From contig SXPO01000269.1 in assembly GCA_005793285.1 (NCBI GenBank), positions 1 through 6,696 of the forward strand: DNA of 6,696 bases, given 5' to 3'. The notes below the pieces were generated by a model. It was not told the DNA's origin. It was given only the letters and a program-made list of their open reading frames with translations, and made no database searches. A program made the position numbers and the translations under genes. The DNA is from Nitrospiraceae bacterium. GTDB taxonomy: Bacteria > Nitrospirota > Nitrospiria > Nitrospirales > Nitrospiraceae. Positions 1 to 5,838 of this stretch are shown one piece after another (within the stretch, counting starts at the first letter, position 1; every line of letters starts with the position of its first letter).

Positions 1-1396
1 GCACTGTCACATACAGCTGTGGAAATTCAGCCGCGGCAAAGGCCGACGCCGAATATACCGACGCCCCTGCTTCACTGACGACAATTTTTGCGATCGTCCG
101 TTCCGGTTGGTGAGCCGTAACCAACTTGATGACCTCAACCGCCAACTTGTCCGTCTCACGGCTCGCCGTCCCGTTGCCGATCGAAATCAATTCCACGCCA
201 TGTTGAATGACCAGGCGCACAAGTGTCTCCAACGACCCCTGCCAGTCGTTGCGGGGCTGATGCGGATAGATCGTCGCCGTGTCCAACAATTTGCCGGTCG
301 CATCGACCACCGCCACTTTGCAGCCGGTGCGAATGCCGGGGTCCAGGCCGAGCACGGCCTTCGGGCCGGCCGGTGCAGCTAATAACAGCTCATGGAGGTT
401 GCGGGCAAAAATCTTGATCGCCTCGGCTTCAGCCGCTTCACGCAATTGCACCAGCAGTTCGATACTGAGCTGCGAGTGGATCTTCACGCGCCATGTCCAG
501 TCGCACACCGCAGCCAGCCACTTGTCGGCTGGCCGGCCTCGGTCCTGAATGCCCGCATGAGCCGCAATCATCGAGGCACAAGGATGCGGGACCACCGCGT
601 CGAGCGTCTCTCCCAGCCCCAGCTCCAACTTTAAGACACCGACGGTACGGCCCCGGAAGAGCGCGAGCGCCCGATGCGACGGGATGGTCTTAATCGGTTC
701 CGCATAGGCATAGTAATCGCGGAACTTTTCCTCTTCGGCCTGCTCCTTGTCTTTCATCACCGTCGAGGTCAACAGCCCCTGCTCCCACAACCGCGCCCGC
801 AGCGCAGTCAGCAGGTCGGCCGTTTCAGCAAACCGCTCCATGAGAATGTCGCGGGCCCCTTCCAACGCCGTTTTGGCATCGGGCACATGGATCGCCTCGA
901 TCCCTTCGGCGGCCGGGACCACACAAATGTATTGAAGCGCCTCTTGCTCGGGATTCAGCGTCGGATCGGCCAATAGGCCATCGGCTAATGGTTCAAGCCC
1001 TGCCTCACGCGCAATCTGGGCGCGGGTGCGGCGCTTCGGCTTAAAAGGCAGATACAAATCTTCCACCGCTTGCTTCGTCACCGCCGCCTCGATACGCTCG
1101 CGCAACGCATCCGTTAATTTTCCTTGTTCCTCAATCGAGGCCAAGATGGCGACACGCCGCGCCTCCAACTCGCGAAGATAGAGCAGACGCTCTTCCAGAG
1201 TACGCAACTGCGTATCGTCCAGATTGCCGGTTGCCTCCTTGCGATAACGCGCAATGAACGGAACGGTCGAGCCCTCGTCAAGCAGCGCCACCGCTGCCGC
1301 GACCTGATGGGCCCCGGCATCGAGTTCCTCGGCGATGAGGGAAACAATCTTGAGCTGAGCCGCCTCCGGCAAAGTCTGAGTTGTTGAAGTTGTCAT
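1..1396 (-). CDS. tex: Tex, RNA-binding transcription accessory protein (partial; C-terminus beyond left edge)
   Basis: The reading frame is open from an ATG at 1396 to the left edge, giving 465 codons. The Tex family is usually about 720-790 residues, so roughly the last 40% is missing, including the helix-hairpin-helix and C-terminal S1 RNA-binding domains. Visible family hallmarks are FIARYRKEATGNLDDTQLR at residues 47-65, DLYLPFKPKRRTRAQIA at 113-129, the start of the YqgF/RNase H-like domain with LGLDPGIRTGCK at 349-360, ISIGNGTASRET at 404-415, and SEAGASVYSAS at 441-451. Tex is a cytoplasmic nucleic-acid-binding protein related to eukaryotic Spt6 and linked to transcription and RNA metabolism. 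An in-frame TAA lies 24 nt before the ATG and no other ATG lies between them, so the start is well fixed, although the upstream AGGGA is a weak and distant ribosome binding site. The gene begins 46 nt after the fumC stop with no terminator-like hairpin between, so it is probably cotranscribed with fumC. Family assignment is very secure. Confidence 0.96.
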   Translation of the reverse strand, partial: MTTSTTQTLPEAAQLKIVSLIAEELDAGAHQVAAAVALLDEGSTVPFIARYRKEATGNLDDTQLRTLEERLLYLRELEARRVAILASIEEQGKLTDALRERIEAAVTKQAVEDLYLPFKPKRRTRAQIAREAGLEPLADGLLADPTLNPEQEALQYICVVPAAEGIEAIHVPDAKTALEGARDILMERFAETADLLTALRARLWEQGLLTSTVMKDKEQAEEEKFRDYYAYAEPIKTIPSHRALALFRGRTVGVLKLELGLGETLDAVVPHPCASMIAAHAGIQDRGRPADKWLAAVCDWTWRVKIHSQLSIELLVQLREAAEAEAIKIFARNLHELLLAAPAGPKAVLGLDPGIRTGCKVAVVDATGKLLDTATIYPHQPRNDWQGSLETLVRLVIQHGVELISIGNGTASRETDKLAVEVIKLVTAHQPERTIAKIVVSEAGASVYSASAFAAAEFPQLYVTV

Positions 1397-1442
1397 CGGT
1401 ACATCATCAGTCCCTGTGGCTTAGATTGACGTTCCAAACGGC

Positions 1443-2891
1443 CTAGCCCCCCGCACTCCCCACTGGTCCGCCTGGTTCGGTCATGCGCCAGGGGTCAAGG
1501 AGTTCGGTGAGCTTCTTGTCAGGGAGGACTTTTTGTTCCTTGGCCAGCTGACGGACCGTCTGACCGGACTTGTACGCATCCTTGGCCAGTTTCGCCGCCG
1601 CTTCGTAGCCGATCGCCGGCGCCAGAGCCGTACACATGGCGAGACTCTCCTCGATCAAGCTCTTGCAGCGTTCCTCGTTGGCCTTGATACCTTCGATACA
1701 TTTCGCCGCAAAGTTGTTGGAGGCGGAGGCGAGCAATTCAATCGACTGGAGCAGGTTGTAGGCCATCACCGGCATCATGACGATCAGTTCGAAGTTGGCT
1801 GCCTGCCCGCCCACCGTGACGGTCACGTCATTGCCGATCACCTGCGCGCAGACCATCGTGACCGATTCGGCAATGACCGGATTCACCTTCCCCGGCATAA
1901 TCGAGGAGCCCGGCTGCGTTTCGGGCAAATTGATCTCTCCCAATCCGCAGCGCGGTCCCGATCCAAGCCAGCGAATATCGTTGGCAATCTTCATCAAGCT
2001 CACCGCGATCGTTCGTAACTCGCCGCTCGCTTCGACCAGGGAATCCTGCGCCGATTGTGCTTCGAAATGATTCTTGGCTTCCTTAAACGTACAACCGGTC
2101 TCTTTTGAAACGATCGCCATGACCTTCGCGGAAAATTTCGGGTGGCAGTTCAACCCGGTGCCGACGGCAGTCCCGCCAAGCGCCACTTCGCTCAAGGCCT
2201 CTTGCGCTCGCTTTACCCGCTGGATGCCGAGCTCGATCTGGCGCGCATAGCCGCCGAATTCCTGTCCCAACCGCACCGGCGTGGCATCCTGTAAATGGGT
2301 GCGGCCGATTTTCACAATCTTGTCGAACTCTTTGGCCTTCCGATCCAGCGCCTTGCGCAGACGAGTCAAGGCCGGCAGGAGCTGCTGCTGCATCAGCTCC
2401 GACGCGGCAATATGAATGGCCGTGGGAATCACGTCGTTGCTGGATTGTCCCAAGTTCACATGGTCGTTCGGATGCACGAGCTTGCTGCCGCGCACGCCGC
2501 CGAGGAGTTCGGTGGCGCGATTGGAGATGACCTCATTGGTATTCATGTTCGTGGAGGTGCCGGAGCCGGTTTGAAAAATATCGACCGGAAATTCCGCATC
2601 AAGTTTGCCATCCACGACTTCAGTGGCGGCTCGCCTGATCGCATCGGCGGACTTCTTGTCCAAGAGGCCCAGCGACTGATTCACGCCGGCCGCCGCCCGT
2701 TTGATCAGGCCCATCGCCCGTATGACCGAACGCGGCATGCGCAGCGGACTGATCGGAAAATTCTCGATCGCGCGCGCCGTCTGCACCCCATAATAGGCAT
2801 CGGCGGGAACAGCCAACTCTCCCATCGTATCGCGTTCGATTCTGGTGGACCCTGTTGATACCGTCGATAATGCGCTTCGCTCTGTCTTCAT
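1443..2891 (-). CDS. fumC: Fumarate hydratase, class II (fumarase C)
   Basis: This 482-residue enzyme reversibly hydrates fumarate to L-malate in the cytoplasm, in either direction of the TCA cycle. Family motifs run in the right order: substrate loop QTGSGTSTNMNTNEV at 107-121, HPNDHVNLGQSSND at 140-153, GRTHLQDATP at 196-205 with the catalytic histidine at 199 (E. coli FumC His188), and the fumarate-lyase signature GSSIMPGKVNP at 328-338 with the catalytic serine at 329 (E. coli Ser318). The constant offset of 11 from E. coli numbering shows an uninterrupted core. MPGKVNP rather than MPAKVNP, plus GNDVTVTVGGQAANFEL after it, favours fumarase over aspartate ammonia-lyase. The start chosen is ATG 2891, because GGAG lies 8 nt before it; an in-frame ATG at 2936 would add 15 residues but falls on the predicted -10 box. 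The N-terminus is about 11 residues longer than in E. coli and the C-terminus ends in a Gly/Pro-rich tail. Class II fumarases have no iron-sulfur cluster and tolerate oxygen. The gene probably heads a fumC-tex unit. Confidence 0.97.
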   Translation of the reverse strand: MKTERSALSTVSTGSTRIERDTMGELAVPADAYYGVQTARAIENFPISPLRMPRSVIRAMGLIKRAAAGVNQSLGLLDKKSADAIRRAATEVVDGKLDAEFPVDIFQTGSGTSTNMNTNEVISNRATELLGGVRGSKLVHPNDHVNLGQSSNDVIPTAIHIAASELMQQQLLPALTRLRKALDRKAKEFDKIVKIGRTHLQDATPVRLGQEFGGYARQIELGIQRVKRAQEALSEVALGGTAVGTGLNCHPKFSAKVMAIVSKETGCTFKEAKNHFEAQSAQDSLVEASGELRTIAVSLMKIANDIRWLGSGPRCGLGEINLPETQPGSSIMPGKVNPVIAESVTMVCAQVIGNDVTVTVGGQAANFELIVMMPVMAYNLLQSIELLASASNNFAAKCIEGIKANEERCKSLIEESLAMCTALAPAIGYEAAAKLAKDAYKSGQTVRQLAKEQKVLPDKKLTELLDPWRMTEPGGPVGSAGG

Positions 2892-2899
2892 GTGCGACA

Positions 2900-2903
2900 C
2901 TCC
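2900..2903 (-). promoter_or_regulatory. Ribosome binding site that fixes the fumC start
   Basis: The minus strand reads GGAGTGTCGCACATG, putting a GGAG core 8 nt before ATG 2891. No comparable purine-rich element precedes the upstream in-frame ATG at 2936, so this site decides in favour of the 482-residue FumC. Confidence 0.7.
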
Positions 2904-2934
2904 ATAATGAAGGTTCTCAACCGCTGCGGGCGAC

Positions 2935-2964
2935 ATGATAAACTCAGGCTACCAGCTTGCACAA
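2935..2964 (-). promoter_or_regulatory. Candidate sigma70-type promoter for fumC
   Basis: On the minus strand, TTGTGC (2964-2959, three of six matches to TTGACA) and TATCAT (2940-2935, five of six matches to TATAAT) are separated by 18 nt. Transcription would start near 2928 and give a leader of about 37 nt carrying the GGAG site. The -10 match is good and the -35 is weak, so this is a prediction from spacing and consensus only. Confidence 0.35.
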
Positions 2965-3281
2965 GAGCATGACACCATGACCACACCATCTGTAACCATC
3001 GATGCCTACGCGAGCGATATCGGCAAAGAACCGCACAAGGGGCGACAGGGAATCAGGTGATATCGGCGGTTGAACGCGTGCGTATAGACGCCGTTGAGCT
3101 GACGCAGCGAGGCGTAACGCGACGATCTTTCATCTTCATGTCCGTGAGCGATCGACTCCTCACCTGATAGTACTAGAATAGGGGCAGGTTGACCCCTGTT
3201 ATGTGCAGCGATGCTCTTTCTGTCCTGCGCTTCACGCTCGCCTCGCTGAGTCGAAGCAGGCTTCACGAGATACGTCCCTCT

Positions 3282-3299
3282 TGCATCGTCGGCGATGCA
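3282..3299 (-). terminator. Hairpin immediately after gltA, possible terminator without a U-tract
   Basis: A perfect 7-bp stem, TGCATCG/CGATGCA, with a 4-nt loop begins 2 nt beyond the gltA TAG. On the gltA strand it is followed by AGAGGGACG instead of a run of T, so it is not a canonical intrinsic terminator. It could protect the mRNA 3' end or act together with Rho. Confidence 0.3.
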
Positions 3300-3301
3300 G
3301 G

Positions 3302-4435
3302 CTACCGCTGTGTCAGCGGCACATAGGGACGGTTGTGCTCGCCGGAGTAGATTTGATCCGGACGGAACAATTTGTTTTCCCGCAGCTGTTCAAGCCAATG
3401 GGCAAGCCAGCCGGACACCCGCGCCATGGCAAAGAGCGGGGTGAACAGATCAACCTCGATGCCCATCTTGTCGTAGATGATGCCCGAATAGAAATCGACG
3501 TTGGGATGGATGCCCTTCCCCTTGAGCAACTCCCCTGCCGTCCGTTCGACCTCTAGGGCGACTTCATACAGCGGTGAACTCCCGCATTCCTTGAAGAGAC
3601 TCTGACAAAGACCTTGGAGTACGGTCGCGCGCGGATCTTTCACCTTGTACACACGATGCCCGAATCCCATGAGCTTCTTCTTGTTGCTCAACGCGCCTTC
3701 GACATAGGACCGCGCCTTGCTCACTGTGCCGATCTCTTTGAGCATCACGACCACTTCTTCGTTCGCGCCCCCGTGCAGAGGGCCCTTGAGCGCCCCGATG
3801 GACGAGGCGACGACCGTATAGGGATCGGCCAACGTCGAGGCCGTTACCAGCCCAGTAAACGTGGAGGCGTTCATCGTATGCTCGGCATGAAGGATGAGGC
3901 AGTCGTCGAAAATTTCCGCCCACAATGGATGGGGCGCCGACTCGGTGAGCATGTAGAAAAAATTTTCGCTGAATCCCAAGTCGTCCCGCGGAGGAATCGG
4001 CGCATCGCCATGCCGCAGCCTGGCCCAGGCTGCCACAATGGTCGGCAGCTTCGCGACCAACCGTACGGCGCTCCAGTAGTTATTCTCGACATCTTTCACG
4101 TTTCGGCCCGGATAGAACATACCCAGCGCCGCCACTGCTGCTTGCAGCGCGTCCATGGCATGCCCCTGCTCAGGCAGACATTTCATCAAGTCGGTGATAC
4201 GAAATTTGATGCGCCGATGATGCGTGACGTCGTTCGCCCATCGTTGATACTCACTCGCGGTCGGCAAGTGCCCGAAAAGCAGCAGATAGGCGGTTTCGAG
4301 ATAGGATGACTTCGCGCACAGTTCCTCTACCCTGATGCCACGATACTCAAGAATGCCTCGTTGCCCGTCGACATCGCTGATCGACGACGTGGCAGCAGGA
4401 ACGCCGGCTAATCCTGGCATAAAATCATGGGGCAT
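3302..4435 (-). CDS. gltA: Citrate synthase
   Basis: This 377-residue cytoplasmic enzyme condenses oxaloacetate and acetyl-CoA to citrate, the entry step of the oxidative TCA cycle. All three catalytic residues are present in family motifs: His221 in GPLHGGANE (217-225), His260 in the signature GFGHRVYKVKDPR (257-269), and Asp314 in NVDFYSG (312-318). Oxaloacetate-binding histidines are visible in ILHAEHTMNAST at 181-192. The N-terminal stretch GVPAATSSISDVDGQRGILEYRGI (11-34) is also typical of the family. The length fits the short form of the enzyme, without the N-terminal regulatory extension of the NADH-inhibited E. coli type. The start at ATG 4435 is supported by GAGAGG (4448-4443) 7 nt upstream; ATG at codon 6 is less well placed. 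2-Methylcitrate synthase is a close relative that motifs alone cannot exclude, but no prp genes adjoin and fumC lies downstream on the same strand. The upstream region is shared with a divergent gene and carries an inverted repeat. Confidence 0.94.
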   Translation of the reverse strand: MPHDFMPGLAGVPAATSSISDVDGQRGILEYRGIRVEELCAKSSYLETAYLLLFGHLPTASEYQRWANDVTHHRRIKFRITDLMKCLPEQGHAMDALQAAVAALGMFYPGRNVKDVENNYWSAVRLVAKLPTIVAAWARLRHGDAPIPPRDDLGFSENFFYMLTESAPHPLWAEIFDDCLILHAEHTMNASTFTGLVTASTLADPYTVVASSIGALKGPLHGGANEEVVVMLKEIGTVSKARSYVEGALSNKKKLMGFGHRVYKVKDPRATVLQGLCQSLFKECGSSPLYEVALEVERTAGELLKGKGIHPNVDFYSGIIYDKMGIEVDLFTPLFAMARVSGWLAHWLEQLRENKLFRPDQIYSGEHNRPYVPLTQR

Positions 4436-4467
4436 GATCGTACCTCTCGATGAAGTGGGATGAGAGC

Positions 4468-4508
4468 TGTTGTCCTACTGGTGAGAGCCTACCATGAACG
4501 GGACAACA
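4468..4508. promoter_or_regulatory. Perfect 8-bp inverted repeat in the gltA divergent control region (possible operator)
   Basis: TGTTGTCC at 4468-4475 is repeated in inverse as GGACAACA at 4501-4508, with 25 nt between. Half-site centres are 33 bp apart, about three helical turns. Between them lies a smaller inverted repeat, TGGT (4479-4482) and ACCA (4491-4494). A direct repeat TGAGAGC occurs at 4461-4467 and 4482-4488, 21 bp apart, about two turns. The array lies some 33-73 nt upstream of the gltA ATG and ends 15 nt before the -35 box of the rightward gene. A regulator binding here could act on both genes. No known operator consensus is recognised. Confidence 0.35.
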
Positions 4509-4523
4509 ATGGCTGCGCCATCC

Positions 4524-4552
4524 TTGAAATGAACCATCGTGCTTGGCATACT
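4524..4552 (+). promoter_or_regulatory. Candidate sigma70-type promoter for the secreted-protein gene
   Basis: TTGAAA (4524-4529, five of six matches to consensus) and CATACT (4547-4552, four of six matches) are separated by the optimal 17 nt. Transcription would begin near 4559, giving a leader of about 17 nt before ATG 4576. It excludes the in-frame TTG at 4543 as a start, because that codon lies inside the promoter spacer. Confidence 0.5.
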
Positions 4553-4575
4553 CATCCGCAAGAAAGAAGAGAACC

Positions 4576-5007
4576 ATGCATGCCCCGCCGACCTCTACGG
4601 TGTTACATCAGTGGACAATACGAGCGGCTATCAGCCTGTGCTGTCTGCTCGCACTAATCACCGGGATAGATAGGCCGCCGTCCGCTTTGGCTAATGAGGA
4701 AACCCTGGCATTCGCCGTCGTCAGCGAGCCGCCAAAAGATACGTCACGGATACCGGCGAAGGTGGCAATCGAGGGAACGGTGACAGACATGACCCTGCTG
4801 GCATCAGACCACATTCTGGCTAATCTGATCTGGAAAAAGCTTGAAGTCTGCCACGCGATGAAGCTGGAGGGGCAGAAAGTCCCGGAGGGGTTCCGCGTCA
4901 TCGCAGTACGCGTGATCGATAGCGCTATGCTCCCGATGGCACTGCAGGGATTTGCGGGAGATTGCTTGCTGAGAAAAGCGTTGGATCTGGCCCCGCTTAT
5001 CGACTAG
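4576..5007 (+). CDS. Small secreted (periplasmic) protein of unknown function with two cysteines
   Basis: I do not recognise this 143-residue protein. Residues 1-39 look like a Sec signal peptide: a polar start with Arg16, a hydrophobic core AAISLCCLLALITGI at 17-31, and a signal peptidase I site SALA|N after Ala39. There is no lipobox. The mature part would be about 104 residues with no further membrane segment. It has exactly two cysteines, Cys92 in KKLEVCHAMKLEG and Cys130 in GFAGDCLLRKALD, which could form one disulfide in the periplasm. The start is ATG 4576 with a purine-rich AAGAAGAG just upstream and a well-placed promoter; a TTG at 4543 would add 11 charged residues and has no ribosome binding site. 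The gene is divergent from gltA and convergent with the next gene, overlapping it by 4 nt, so it is probably transcribed alone. Export is a fairly confident inference; function is unknown. Confidence 0.72.
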   Translation: MHAPPTSTVLHQWTIRAAISLCCLLALITGIDRPPSALANEETLAFAVVSEPPKDTSRIPAKVAIEGTVTDMTLLASDHILANLIWKKLEVCHAMKLEGQKVPEGFRVIAVRVIDSAMLPMALQGFAGDCLLRKALDLAPLID

Positions 5008-5393
5008 TTTCGGCAATCCAGGCATTGCGACGGCTCTTCCTCCGCCTCTGCCTCTTCGAGGGTCAGCGGAAACAGAAGCGCACAAGTGCGGCAGGGACGG
5101 ATTTCAAAATAGGCGATGCCCTTGTCGTCGATCTCGGTAGGGAGCAAGAGTTCAATCGGGTCGTAGCCCAACATTCCACCGTCGCTGAACTTGACAAGGG
5201 CGATCCGGTCGTTGAAGACTTCAAAGGCCGCTTCCTGGCCTTTGCGATCCAGCAAATGGCCAAGGACCACGACCGGCTGGCCCTTGCGTTTGATGCGGAG
5301 ATCTTTCAGCGTATGCTGAGACGCAGTGGCGCAAGAATACTGACCGGACGAACTTGTTCCTGCTAACGGCATACCGTGATCCAGCAAAGACAC
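5004..5393 (-). CDS. Small uncharacterised protein with two CxxC pairs (zinc-ribbon-like C-terminus)
   Basis: I do not recognise the family. From GTG 5393 the product has 129 residues; from the in-frame ATG at 5372 it has 122. Residues 28-97 look like a compact beta-rich domain (KGQPVVVLGHLL, FNDRIALVKFSDGG, LLLPTEIDDKGIAYFEI). CRTC at 101-104 and CLDC at 124-127 are separated by an acidic segment EEAEAEEE (113-120). Two CxxC pairs about 20 residues apart are what a four-cysteine zinc site needs, so metal binding is likely though not proven. There is no signal peptide or membrane segment, so it is probably cytoplasmic. Neither start has a strong ribosome binding site. The best promoter candidate would start transcription near 5397, almost at the GTG, which favours ATG 5372. 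The first 25 or so residues are low in conserved-looking features. The stop codon overlaps that of the convergent secreted-protein gene. Confidence 0.68.
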   Translation of the reverse strand: MSLLDHGMPLAGTSSSGQYSCATASQHTLKDLRIKRKGQPVVVLGHLLDRKGQEAAFEVFNDRIALVKFSDGGMLGYDPIELLLPTEIDDKGIAYFEIRPCRTCALLFPLTLEEAEAEEEPSQCLDCRN

Positions 5394-5403
5394 ATGACTC
5401 TAA

Positions 5404-5433
5404 GACCTAGCACAGCGTGAAAAAAATCGTCAA
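5404..5433 (-). promoter_or_regulatory. Candidate promoter for the CxxC-protein gene
   Basis: On the minus strand TTGACG (5433-5428) matches the -35 consensus in five of six positions. The best element 18 nt further on, TAGGTC (5409-5404), matches the -10 poorly (two of six), and the spacer contains a run of seven T. The -35 is convincing but the -10 is not, so the call is tentative. Confidence 0.25.
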
Positions 5434-5459
5434 GGCAGACCGATCACCCAGGAGTCTCT

Positions 5460-5810
5460 ATGGCCGACATTACGATCTATCAGAAGCCCACCTGTTCTAC
5501 CTGCCGTGAGGCAGTGCGGCGGTTGAAGGATAGCGGAAAGCCCTTCAAAGCAGTCAACTATTATGAGCAGCCCTTCACCAAAGGGCAGCTGAAAAGCCTC
5601 TTGAAAAAGGTCGGACTCTCTCCCAAAGACGTGCTGCGCACGAAGGAAGACATCTACAAAGAACTCGGCCTGGCAAAGCAATCCTTATCGGATGATGCGC
5701 TGCTCGATCTGATGGTGAAACACCCGGATTTGATTCAACGGCCGATTGTGGAAAAAGGCGAGCAGGCCATGCTGGCCAGGCCGGCGGAGTCTATTGAGAC
5801 ACTGTTGTAG
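5460..5810 (+). CDS. arsC: ArsC-family protein (glutaredoxin-type arsenate reductase-like, thioredoxin fold)
   Basis: This 116-residue cytoplasmic protein matches the ArsC/Spx family along its whole length. It starts MADITIYQKPTCSTCR, aligned with E. coli plasmid ArsC. Cys12 is at the catalytic position, and the arsenate-site arginines Arg60, Arg94 (in QRPIV) and Arg107 (in LARPAE) fall at the same numbers as in E. coli ArsC without gaps. Two differences stand out. A second cysteine at 15 makes a CxxC pair, as in Spx and some other family members. Position 8, a histidine that assists Cys12 in E. coli ArsC, is glutamine. The DNA-directed partner surface and extra C-terminal residues of Spx are absent. 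No ars operon gene (arsR, arsB, acr3) is nearby, so a general redox role or an altered mechanism is possible. The start is firm: AGGAG (5450-5454) lies 5 nt before ATG. The neighbour on the right is convergent rnd. Family is sure; arsenate as substrate is only probable. Confidence 0.86.
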   Translation: MADITIYQKPTCSTCREAVRRLKDSGKPFKAVNYYEQPFTKGQLKSLLKKVGLSPKDVLRTKEDIYKELGLAKQSLSDDALLDLMVKHPDLIQRPIVEKGEQAMLARPAESIETLL

Positions 5811-5820
5811 CGCCCCCCAA

Positions 5821-5838
5821 TGATCCCGCCAGGGATCA
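5821..5838. terminator. Hairpin between convergent ArsC-like gene and rnd, possible bidirectional terminator
   Basis: TGATCCC (5821-5827) and GGGATCA (5832-5838) form a perfect 7-bp stem with a GCCA loop, starting 10 nt after the ArsC-like stop. The right arm includes the rnd TGA stop codon. Neither side has a T-run (AGAAAAGGG on the plus strand, TTGGGGGG on the minus strand), so strong intrinsic termination is doubtful. Its place between two converging genes is what suggests the role. Confidence 0.35.

Larger units (their letters stand above)
2892..3301 (-). other. 410-nt stretch between gltA and fumC without a convincing gene
   Basis: The right end holds a hairpin just after the gltA stop, and the left end holds the fumC promoter and ribosome binding site. 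In the middle a minus-strand frame is open at 3006-3266 (86 codons, GTG start), but it lacks a ribosome binding site and shows no motif I recognise. An 18-nt interrupted palindrome, AGGGG-N8-CCCCT, lies at 3180-3197, and a perfect 9-bp inverted repeat pairs ATCAGGTGA at 3052-3060 with TCACCTGAT at 3160-3168. Both repeats are within what chance could give in 400 nt. No tRNA or other recognisable RNA gene was seen. A decayed gene or an undetected small RNA cannot be excluded. Confidence 0.5.

Noticed and set aside
107..976. Several plus-strand frames of 60-100 codons in the first kilobase.
   Set aside because: The opposite strand is continuous Tex coding sequence with conserved motifs throughout.
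1533..2858. Long plus-strand open frames inside fumC (161 and 187 codons).
   Set aside because: They lie wholly antisense to an unambiguous fumC, have no family motifs, and are expected in GC-rich genes with strong third-position bias.
2892..2936. A 15-residue N-terminal extension of FumC starting at ATG 2936.
   Set aside because: There is no ribosome binding site for it, the ATG overlaps the predicted -10 box, and GGAG is ideally placed for ATG 2891.
2977..3060. A 27-codon plus-strand frame starting at ATG 2977.
   Set aside because: No ribosome binding site or promoter precedes it, and it is too short to distinguish from chance.
3052..3168. ATCAGGTGA/TCACCTGAT 9-bp inverted repeat with a 99-nt interior.
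   Set aside because: A 9-bp match somewhere in a 400-nt stretch is not unusual by chance, the arms do not extend, and the interior shows no strong nested stem.
3006..3266. An 86-codon minus-strand frame between gltA and fumC, GTG start.
   Set aside because: It lacks a ribosome binding site, shows no recognisable motif or signal peptide, and is open upstream into gltA out of frame, as a chance frame would be. It is described within the intergenic entry.
3614..4309. A 231-codon plus-strand open frame inside gltA.
   Set aside because: It is the antisense shadow of a citrate synthase with all catalytic motifs, and its Arg/His-rich translation looks like non-coding sequence.
5393..5395. ATG at 5395 as the start of the CxxC protein.
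   Set aside because: It is in a different frame from the coding region; the in-frame choices are GTG 5393 and ATG 5372.
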